Positions 1 to 5,384 of a DNA stretch of 9,037 bases are shown here, one piece after another. The notes under the pieces were generated by a model, which ran no database searches, was not told the origin of the DNA, and was given only the letters and a program-made list of their open reading frames with translations. The stretch covers positions 1 through 9,037 of the forward strand of contig JAIRZX010000409.1 in the NCBI GenBank assembly GCA_031267005.1, written 5' to 3'. The position numbers and the translations under genes were made by a program. The DNA comes from Deltaproteobacteria bacterium (lineage in GTDB: Bacteria > Desulfobacterota > Desulfarculia > Adiutricales > Adiutricaceae). How positions within the stretch are numbered: the stretch's first letter is position 1; every line of letters starts with the position of its first letter.

Positions 1-1175
1 TTTCTACCGCAATTTTGTTCCCCAGCAGGTAACTTTTCTTTCATTTTATCAACCCATGGGTTATACTTCATGTGTCTTAGCGATAGTATATTTTTGTAAA
101 ATCATATATATATTGAAAAACATGCCTAATACCTAAAATATGTATTGCATCATCAAATAGAAACTTTTCATGTTGCCTATCCATGCTGTTCCATCAGTTA
201 CTAAAACAGTTTTAGAATGATTTACATACCCATTTCAAACAACAGCATAGAAAAGCAAAGTTTGGAATTGTTCATATCCACCAATATAATTAGCATATTC
301 TCTTTTTTGTAATATTATAATTGAGTTTCTCGTCATTAGTTAGCTTTTTTTCATGTATTATGAAGAAACCACAATCGCTAATTTATCTTCACGCCTTTTA
401 TAACCTGTTTCATCTTTTTCTTTTCATATGAAGCATTGCTCAACCAACCATAAGATATAGAATTTCATCTGTTTTAAGTTTTTTTAAAATATAACTTTCC
501 TTTGCCAAATTGATTTATATGGTTTTTAGAATTTCTCATGTCCTGATCTAATACTAATGTGCCTGTATAATTTTTTATTTGGCGTATTGTTTCATCACTA
601 ATATCACATTTATATAATTTTATAATTATATCAAAACCTGATTTATATGATAATTCATGTGTGGCCCACTACGCTATCCCTAACACAGCATTTGGGGTAA
701 CTTTAGACGCAAGATTATCAAACCCAAATTATTTTTCTAAAGGCACAACAGTTTTGATATTTTCCAGTTTTAAAAATGCTTCGCGGTCTTCATTAGTTAC
801 TGGGCGGAGAACATGCCTATCTTAACGAAGTTCTCTACAAGTAGTAATTAATTTTCAAAAGTATTTTCTATGTGTTTCAAGTTTTATTTCAAATTTAAGA
901 TTAAGTTTCTCTATGAATTTTTATCAATTCTCTATCATCAATGCTAGAAATCGTATCGCCACATTGTTTTACAATTCTAGAATCAACCAAATCGGTTGTA
1001 TCTATCAATCCGTTTTATAATTCTATAATAGCGGATTCTATATTTATATTCTCAGCCCTAAACTTAATCTCTGCGGAAAAATTACTTATGTCGTTCAGTA
1101 ATGATAAGGATCGATATCAACCCAAGCAGGTTCAAGCGAGGCAACATACTCTCTTGAGTTCACCTTATTGAACAT
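1..1175 (-). pseudogene. decayed DDE-type transposase, 5' part (ISKra4/UPF0236-like), runs off the left edge
   Basis: Read on the minus strand, the region opens with a clean ATG at 1175-1173 after a GGAGG site, giving MFNKVNSREYVASLEPAWVD. It soon meets a stop, and recognisable protein then continues across several frames. Translated pieces include RPVTNEDREAFLKLENIK, NAVLGIA then a stop then WATHELSYKSGFD, YANYIGGYEQFQTLLFY, and VLVTDGTAWIGNMKSFYF followed by DAIHILGIRHVFQYIYDF. The last pieces match the general pattern of ISKra4/UPF0236-type transposases (DG-x-WI, then an IL-D-x-x-H block). The presumed acidic residue in the first block reads MVG followed by a stop where MVDGA would be expected, and the second block reads ILG instead of ILD, so catalytic residues seem lost as well. 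Composition is far more AT-rich than the genes to the right, which points to acquired DNA. The family name comes from memory of motifs; the status as a degraded transposase is fairly sure. The C-terminal end lies outside the window. Confidence 0.75.
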
Positions 1176-1179
1176 GACA

Positions 1180-1208
1180 GCTCCTCCAACTCGATCTTGG
1201 GAAGGAGC
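1180..1208 (-). promoter_or_regulatory. hairpin enclosing the transposase ribosome binding site
   Basis: GCTCCT-CCAA (1180-1189) can pair with TTGG (1197-1200) and AGGAGC (1203-1208), leaving a 7-nt loop and a 2-nt GA bulge. On the minus strand the left arm reads GGAGGAGC, the Shine-Dalgarno site for the transposase ATG at 1175, with GGAGG 7 nt from the start codon. The structure would bury the site in any transcript that enters from outside. Insertion sequences such as IS10 and IS200 are known to limit transposase translation this way. The pairing is visible; the role is inferred. Confidence 0.5.
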
Positions 1209-1211
1209 ATA

Positions 1212-1349
1212 TTATGATATCTTAGTCTTGTCTGCTTTTTTAGGAACACCCCGACTTTGGGGGGCTGACTTTTCGCTGTGAATCAATACTTCGAAATGAC
1301 TCATGAATTCTAAGTAATCATCTTTAATCTCTCGCCTGACACTGGACAT
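1212..1349 (-). CDS. doubtful small ORF, 45 aa, unknown function
   Basis: A minus-strand ATG at 1349-1347 follows a purine-rich GGGGAAGGAA stretch at close spacing and opens a 45-residue frame, MSSVRREIKDDYLEFMSHFE and onward, ending in a basic tail (KKADKTKIS) with a TAA at 1214-1212. The same frame stays open upstream to a TTG at 1436, but that longer version would overlap the start of the zinc-ribbon gene and has no site of its own. The ORF lies 37 bp before the decayed transposase, in the same direction, in DNA of intermediate composition, so it could be a passenger or leader of the old element. It is not recognised as any family. Its only support is the start context, and it may well be noise. 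Confidence 0.2.
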   Translation of the reverse strand: MSSVRREIKDDYLEFMSHFEVLIHSEKSAPQSRGVPKKADKTKIS

Positions 1350-1370
1350 TTTCCTTCCCCATGATATTAT
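1343..1370 (+). promoter_or_regulatory. candidate sigma70 promoter for the zinc-ribbon/PGK-like genes
   Basis: TGGACA at 1343-1348 (5 of 6 to TTGACA) and TATTAT at 1365-1370 (5 of 6 to TATAAT) are separated by 16 bp in an AT-rich patch. Transcription would start near 1377, leaving a leader of about 60 nt before the ATG at 1436. It is the best-matching promoter seen upstream of the two-gene unit that ends at the terminator near 3200. It lies in AT-rich DNA where chance matches are more frequent. Confidence 0.45.
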
Positions 1371-1435
1371 TAAATTACCTAATAGACAGCCACCGCCCTT
1401 TCTAGGAGGCTTGGCCACCATTTCCCGGAGAACCA

Positions 1436-1693
1436 ATGTCGGACAATACCCCGAAAACCAGTACCGTTGAGAAGACGTGCCACGACAACGAGTGCGTCGA
1501 AAAGATAAACTCTCTCCCGACCGACCAGGCGGCGCTCTTCAAGCGCTTCACCTACTGCCCCTACTGCGCAGAAGAGCTGGTGCTCATCTGCAAGAACTGC
1601 AAGGAGCAGCTCGACAGCACCGAATATAAGTTTTGCCCCTGGTGCGGAGTAAAGTTCGTCGAAGACCAGGAGGAACCCCCTAAAACCAAGTAA
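1436..1693 (+). CDS. small zinc-ribbon protein, unknown function
   Basis: This 85-residue soluble protein starts at an ATG placed 5 nt after GGAG (1427-1430). Its centre carries three CxxC pairs: C41-P-Y-C44, C52-K-N-C55 and C67-P-W-C70-G. A further C15/C20 pair sits near the N-terminus. The 41-44, 52-55 and 67-70 knuckles look like a zinc ribbon with one extra knuckle, a layout common in small bacterial proteins of unknown role and in the zinc ribbons of adaptor or nucleic-acid-binding proteins. The tail is acidic then basic (EDQEEPPKTK) and looks disordered. No signal peptide or membrane segment is visible. The PGK-like gene begins 89 bp downstream with no terminator between, so the two are probably co-transcribed. 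Zinc binding is a safe guess; a function cannot be assigned. A second strong SD-like AGGAGG at 1404-1409 has no in-frame start near it. Confidence 0.8.
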   Translation: MSDNTPKTSTVEKTCHDNECVEKINSLPTDQAALFKRFTYCPYCAEELVLICKNCKEQLDSTEYKFCPWCGVKFVEDQEEPPKTK

Positions 1694-1782
1694 GCCAGGA
1701 CAGCCAGGGCCACCGCTTGCCGCACCGGGCGCTCAGGACGCCCTTTCAGACCCGCGGCCCAGCCGCCGGAGGAGATGGACTG

Positions 1783-3078
1783 ATGAGCTCACTCGACCCA
1801 AAGCTCCCGTTGATCCAGAACCGCGAACTAGAAGGCAAGGTCGTCCTGGCCAGGGTGGACCACAACGTCGTGGAAAAGGGCGTTATCAAGGACGCCTTCC
1901 GCATCGACTCCACCTTCGGCCTCGTCCACTACATCGCCTCCAAGGGGGGCTTCCCGATCCTCATGACCCACGCGGGACGCACCCGCGACAAGAAGACCGG
2001 CCGCATCAAGACCGGGCCGGAGACCTCCGTAGCCCCCATCGTGGGCTATTTGGACCGCAAGCTCCGCGGCGGCTTCGCCGTGCCCGAGCTCCCGATTGAC
2101 CCCGAGCTCGGGATAGTGGCCCTCGACCCCAAGGCCCTGGAGCCGCTTCTCAAAAAGCTCAAGGCCCGCGAGATCGGCGGGATCTACCTCCCCAACACCC
2201 GCTGGTTCGCGGGCGAGGAGTCCAAGGACGAGAAGACCGAGGCCCTGGCCGATTCCCTGTCGGCCATAGCCGACCTTTACGTGAACGACGCCTTCGGCTC
2301 CTGGCAGCCGCACGCCTCCACCTTCGACGTGGCCGCGAAGCTCCCGCCCTCCGCGGGCTTCCTCATGCAGAAGGAACTCTCCCACCTGGAGCTGGTGTTG
2401 AACCCGGAGCCCCCCTTCCTCGCGGTGGTGGCCGGGGCCAAGTACGACACCAAGATCGGCCCGCTCCTGAAGATCTACGAGAAGACAGACAGCCTGCTCC
2501 TGGGCGGCGTCATCTACAACGCCTTCCTGAGCGCCAAGTACGGCGTGAAGATAAAGGGGGTGGCCGAGGAGGACGTGAAGCTCGCGGCCGATCTGGTGGC
2601 CAAGGACAAGTCGGCGGGAAAGATCTTGGAGCCCGGGGCCCTGGTGGAGTCCCCCTCCCTCGACAGAAGGGACCCGGCGGGCGTCAGGATCGTCAAAACC
2701 AAGGACTTCAAGGAGGGCCGGGAGTACGGCTACTTCCTGGACGTGGCCCCCGAGTCCTTCGACTGCCCGAAGATATCCTCGGCCATATCGGACGCCAAGA
2801 CAATCTTCGTGAACGCCGTCATGGGCCTCGCCTCCCTTTTCCCCGAGGGATCGGCCCGCTTCTACTCGGAAGTGGGGAGAAACAAGGCCGCGAGGAAGCT
2901 CTTCGGCGGCGGCGACACCCTCCAGGAGCTCAAGGAACTCACCCCCGGACTGTACATGGAGGCCATGGACGACGAGTCCTACTACTTCTTCACCGGCGGC
3001 GGGGCGGTCCTCACCGCCATCGAGAGCGGGGCCTACGGCATAAAGCCCGTCAAGGCCCTCCTGGACAACGCCAATTAG
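1783..3078 (+). CDS. divergent phosphoglycerate kinase homologue
   Basis: 431 residues from the ATG at 1783, chosen because GGAGGAG (1768-1774) lies 8 nt before it; an in-frame ATG at 1717 has no such site and would add an unconserved 22-residue leader. Phosphoglycerate kinases exchange phosphate between 1,3-bisphosphoglycerate and ADP in glycolysis and are usually about 390-400 residues. The fold is clear: RVDHNV (24-29), DAFRID (37-42), LMTHAGR (60-66), PNTRW (137-141), VNDAFG (167-172), AGAKYDTKIG (217-226), GGGDT (375-379) and TGGGA (404-408). Departures are notable. The usual WNGPMG nucleotide-site motif reads VNAVMG (343-348). The usual AHRAHAS segment reads WQPHAS (174-179), losing a substrate-binding arginine. 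The proline of HLGRP is absent. There is extra sequence around 95-135. It may be a secondary or altered enzyme rather than the housekeeping copy. Membership of the family is sure; activity is not. Confidence 0.85.
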   Translation: MSSLDPKLPLIQNRELEGKVVLARVDHNVVEKGVIKDAFRIDSTFGLVHYIASKGGFPILMTHAGRTRDKKTGRIKTGPETSVAPIVGYLDRKLRGGFAVPELPIDPELGIVALDPKALEPLLKKLKAREIGGIYLPNTRWFAGEESKDEKTEALADSLSAIADLYVNDAFGSWQPHASTFDVAAKLPPSAGFLMQKELSHLELVLNPEPPFLAVVAGAKYDTKIGPLLKIYEKTDSLLLGGVIYNAFLSAKYGVKIKGVAEEDVKLAADLVAKDKSAGKILEPGALVESPSLDRRDPAGVRIVKTKDFKEGREYGYFLDVAPESFDCPKISSAISDAKTIFVNAVMGLASLFPEGSARFYSEVGRNKAARKLFGGGDTLQELKELTPGLYMEAMDDESYYFFTGGGAVLTAIESGAYGIKPVKALLDNAN

Positions 3079-3154
3079 CCCCGGCGGAACCTTAGCCAAT
3101 GCCCCGCGAGGCCTTTCCGGCGGACTGCCGGCCCGCTCACTCTCCCGCCTTCGC

Positions 3155-3200
3155 CCCGGCGCGCCGAAAGGTCCAAGCACTTTCGGCCCGCCGGGTTTTA
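3155..3200 (+). terminator. strong intrinsic terminator after the PGK-like gene
   Basis: Arms 3155-3170 and 3180-3195 pair over 16 positions with one C-C mismatch around a 9-nt loop (GTCCAAGCA). The stem is very GC-rich and is followed at once by TTTTATTATATAA. This is a textbook Rho-independent terminator about 77 bp after the stop codon at 3078, and it separates the zinc-ribbon/PGK-like unit from the genes that follow. Confidence 0.85.
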
Positions 3201-3342
3201 TTATATAATGGCGCTACGCCGAAACGGCACCCCGGACAACTGGCAAAGCACCAGCCTGGTTATGAGGCTCCCCGCCCAGAGTGCGCCCATGCTCAGGTAG
3301 TGCCCCATCACGCCCGGGACAAACCCCGCCCGGAGCCAGCCC

Positions 3343-3879
3343 TTGACCCCCCTCATCCAACAGGACACGCCCCCGCCTTTCCCGGGGCCCGCCCTCTTCG
3401 AGAAGGCCTCGTCGCTGGGCCGCAGGCTCAGGGAACTCGATCTCACCATCTCCACCGCCGAAAGCCTCACCGGAGGGCTCGTTTCAGCCGCCATCACTTC
3501 CGTCCCCGGGAGTTCCGCCTATTTCCTGGCCGGCCTTAACACCTATTCCAACCAGTCCAAGTACCGCCTATTGGAGGTGCCATGGGTGGTCTTGAACACG
3601 GCCGGGGCTGTGAGCCCTGAGTGCGCACGGGCCATGGCCTCGGGCGTCTCGAGGCTCATCGGCTCGGATCTTGGGCTTTCCACCACTGGCATTGCAGGCC
3701 CGGACGGGGGCTCGGAGGTCAAGCCGGTGGGGCTGGTTTACGTTTCCCTCTACGGCGAAGGCCGCCACGAGACCAAGAAGGAGATCTTCTCCGGCGACCG
3801 CCACACGGTGGCCTTCCTGGCCGTGGAGGCCGCCTTGGACCTGCTCGCGAGGTTCCTGGACGAGAGGCGTCCCGGCTGA
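3343..3879 (+). CDS. pncC: CinA C-terminal domain protein, probable nicotinamide-mononucleotide amidohydrolase (PncC-type)
   Basis: 178 residues, matching the stand-alone CinA C-terminal domain (E. coli PncC is about 165). These enzymes hydrolyse nicotinamide mononucleotide to nicotinate mononucleotide and ammonia, recycling NMN formed for example by NAD-dependent DNA ligase. Motifs visible: AESLTGG (39-45), VPGSSAYFLAG (54-64), TYSNQSKYRLL (67-77) with the conserved lysine at 73, GAVSPE followed by ARAMASG, and TGIAGPDGG (115-123), then KPVGLVYV. The usual cysteine of AESCTGG is leucine, a change that does not touch the conserved serine. The start is a TTG at 3343, supported by GGAG at 3332-3335 (7 nt spacing) and by the lack of a better start. 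The N-terminal MoaB-like domain of full CinA is absent. The 142 bp between the preceding terminator and this start hold no convincing gene. Confidence 0.85.
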   Translation: MTPLIQQDTPPPFPGPALFEKASSLGRRLRELDLTISTAESLTGGLVSAAITSVPGSSAYFLAGLNTYSNQSKYRLLEVPWVVLNTAGAVSPECARAMASGVSRLIGSDLGLSTTGIAGPDGGSEVKPVGLVYVSLYGEGRHETKKEIFSGDRHTVAFLAVEAALDLLARFLDERRPG

Positions 3880-3888
3880 GGGGGACGG

Positions 3889-3955
3889 CTTCCCTATTTC
3901 CTCCTCCGCCGCTTCGCCCCTCCGCCGCTAGCCCCCGCCTTTCCCGCGCCCCTTG
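3889..3955 (+). other. C/T-rich, G-poor tract between genes; possible Rho loading region
   Basis: The stretch after the pncC-type stop codon is strongly pyrimidine-biased on the + strand (TTCCCTATTTCCTCCTCCGC and onward), with few Gs and no stable hairpin followed by a T-run. C-rich, unstructured RNA after a stop codon is what Rho prefers, so it may end transcription here or mark the leader of the next gene. This is compositional evidence only. Confidence 0.2.
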
Positions 3956-4005
3956 CGCGTTACCAAACCGCTCCGCCAACAGCGTCATAGATAGATCGGA
4001 GGCGC

Positions 4006-5025
4006 ATGAAAGCCGGACTTATAGGCCTAGCCAGTTCCGGGAGGGACACGATATTCCGGGCGCTCACGGGCCTCGACGCCGTCCCGGGCTTAAACGAGCA
4101 ACGGCAGGGCGAGGCGCCGGTCGAGGATCCCCGCCTGGACTGGCTGAGTTCAGTCTTCAGCCCCAAGAAGCATACCCCGGCCCGCGTCGATCTCCACCTG
4201 AGCCGCCCGCTGGGCCAGAACCCTTCCGAGTCGCTTAAGCTCTCCCTCGAAAAGGTACGGGACGCGGACGTGCTCCTGGTCGTCCTGAGGAACTTCGAAT
4301 CCCCGGCCCTCGAGCCCCCCGACCCTTTGAAAGAAGCCGCAGCCGTCGAGTCCGAACTGCTGGTGACCGACTACGTTACCGTGGAAAAGCGCCTGGAGCG
4401 CATCGCCGAGGAGCGCAAGAAGGGCAGGAAGGGGGATCCGGCCGAGCAGGAACTCCTTGAGCTGGCCAAGACCGCGCTCGAGGCGAACGCTCCCCTCCGG
4501 GACGAGGCCAAGATTGCCTCAGCCCCCCAGCTGAAGGGGTTCGGGTTCCTCTCGGCCAAACCCGCCTTGTATATAATCAACTGCCCCGACGGCGGGGACG
4601 ACTCCTGCCGCATCGACTCGAAATCCCCGCAGATAGCCCTCCGGGGTTCGCTCGAGTCCGAGATATGCCGCCTGGACCCCGGGGAGGCATCGGAGTTTTT
4701 GGCCGACTACGGCCTGTCCGAGCCCGGTCGCGCGAGGGTGGTGAAGACCGTCTACTCCATGATGGATCTCATAAGTTTCTTCACCGCCGGGGAAGACGAG
4801 TGCAAAGCCTGGACCGTCAGCCGGGGGGAGGACGCCCTGTCGGCCGCGGGAAAGATCCACTCGGACATCAAAAAGGGCTTCATTAGGGCCGAAGTGGTGG
4901 CTTTCGACGATTTCAAGGCCTGCGGCGGTTTCAACGAGGCCAAGAAGAAGGGCCTCTTCAGGCTTGAAGGCAAGACCTACGTCGTGGCTGACGGGGACAT
5001 CGTCCATTTCCGTTTCAACGTCTGA
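4006..5025 (+). CDS. YchF/Obg-type protein with DUF933 (TGS-like) C-terminus and altered P-loop
   Basis: 339 residues; YchF/Ola1 proteins are about 363. The ATG at 4006 follows GGAGG (3998-4002) by a short 3-nt spacer. The C-terminal third is typical of the family: FFTAGEDECKAWTVSRG (from 258), AAGKIHSDIKKGFIRAEVV, LEGKTYVVADGDIVHFRFNV. The middle has a charged, probably coiled-coil insertion (about 121-165, rich in E, K and R) and the family-like KVRDADVLLVVLRNF. The GTPase start is odd. GLASSGRDT (7-15) stands where a P-loop should read G-x4-G-K-S/T: lysine 13 is arginine and the next residue is aspartate. No clear DxxG switch motif or guanine-specificity motif is visible. YchF proteins bind ribosomes and hydrolyse ATP or GTP; this one may bind nucleotide poorly or not at all. 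The frame is intact and long, so it is not simply decaying. Confidence 0.8.
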   Translation: MKAGLIGLASSGRDTIFRALTGLDAVPGLNEQRQGEAPVEDPRLDWLSSVFSPKKHTPARVDLHLSRPLGQNPSESLKLSLEKVRDADVLLVVLRNFESPALEPPDPLKEAAAVESELLVTDYVTVEKRLERIAEERKKGRKGDPAEQELLELAKTALEANAPLRDEAKIASAPQLKGFGFLSAKPALYIINCPDGGDDSCRIDSKSPQIALRGSLESEICRLDPGEASEFLADYGLSEPGRARVVKTVYSMMDLISFFTAGEDECKAWTVSRGEDALSAAGKIHSDIKKGFIRAEVVAFDDFKACGGFNEAKKKGLFRLEGKTYVVADGDIVHFRFNV

Positions 5026-5384
5026 GACGTTATATTCCCGCCCCGGCAATCGGGACGGTTCCGGGAGACTGCCCCCCCTTCTCAGGTTTTCAGCCCCCAG
5101 CTCTCGTTTCAGTTTGGTTTCCGGGTTTCCGGGTTTCCGGTTTCACGCGGCATCCTGGCCGTTCGGGCCACGACAGCGAAAAAGAGCCGCGCTGGTTCAG
5201 CTCGTTTCCTTCGCGTTCCCTCCTAAAAATCAGCGATCGTTTATTTCGCGCGCCGGACGGACAGCTCCGAAAGTCCGTGGCGAGGAACGCTTCCCCCGCG
5301 TCAGGCGCGGATGCCTTCAAGCGTGGGCCTTTTAGCGAAACGATCGTATAAATGATGTCATCTTTAACCCTTTGAGGCTTCCAC
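5026..5384 (+). other. 359-bp noncoding leader before the response regulator
   Basis: No convincing ORF is found here; open frames give low-complexity Ser/Arg/Pro-rich translations. Visible structure includes a small hairpin across the preceding stop codon (AACGTC-TGA-GACGTT, 5017-5031), a short tandem repeat (5116-5144), a hairpin TGGCC-GTTCG-GGCCA (5156-5170), and two CGATCG cores in inverted orientation: CGATCGTTT at 5234-5242 and AAACGATCG at 5338-5346. TATAAA at 5347-5352 could be a -10 box but has no matching -35. No sigma54 -24/-12 pair was found. The length and content suggest a regulated promoter region. Confidence 0.4.
5116..5144. repeat. short tandem repeat, unit GGGTTTCC
   Basis: GGTTTCC-GGGTTTCC-GGGTTTCC-GGTTTC: two full 8-bp units flanked by two slightly shorter ones, in the noncoding region upstream of the response regulator gene. 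A repeat of this kind can vary by slippage; no function is evident. Confidence 0.6.

Noticed and set aside
941..1171. 76-codon + strand frame in the AT-rich region
   Set aside because: It lies opposite the decayed transposase, whose minus-strand translation is the recognisable one, and it lacks a ribosome site.
1717..1782. Upstream ATG for the PGK-like gene
   Set aside because: The added 22 residues are unlike the family, and the ATG at 1783 has a strong GGAGGAG site 8 nt before it.
1828..3180. 450-codon open frame antisense to the PGK-like gene
   Set aside because: It is a by-product of GC-rich codon use in the true gene; the translation is low-complexity Gly/Leu/Glu/Val-rich, with no domain, and the + strand frame has clear family motifs.
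3204..3209. Perfect TATAAT
   Set aside because: It is part of the AT tract of the terminator, and no -35 match lies 16-18 bp upstream (that DNA is the GC-rich stem). It might still be used, but the evidence is poor.
3241..3255. Possible sigma54 promoter (TGGCA with GG-N10-GC) upstream of the pncC-type gene
   Set aside because: The -12 part reads CAGC rather than TTGC, and GG-N10-GC pairs are frequent by chance in such GC-rich DNA.
3201..3497. 98-codon minus-strand frame overlapping the pncC-type start
   Set aside because: It overlaps conserved codons of the real gene, has no family resemblance, and no convincing ribosome site.
3621..4238. 205-codon + strand frame bridging the pncC-type and YchF-like genes
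   Set aside because: Arg/Pro/Gly-rich out-of-frame translation of two genes with clear motifs in another frame.
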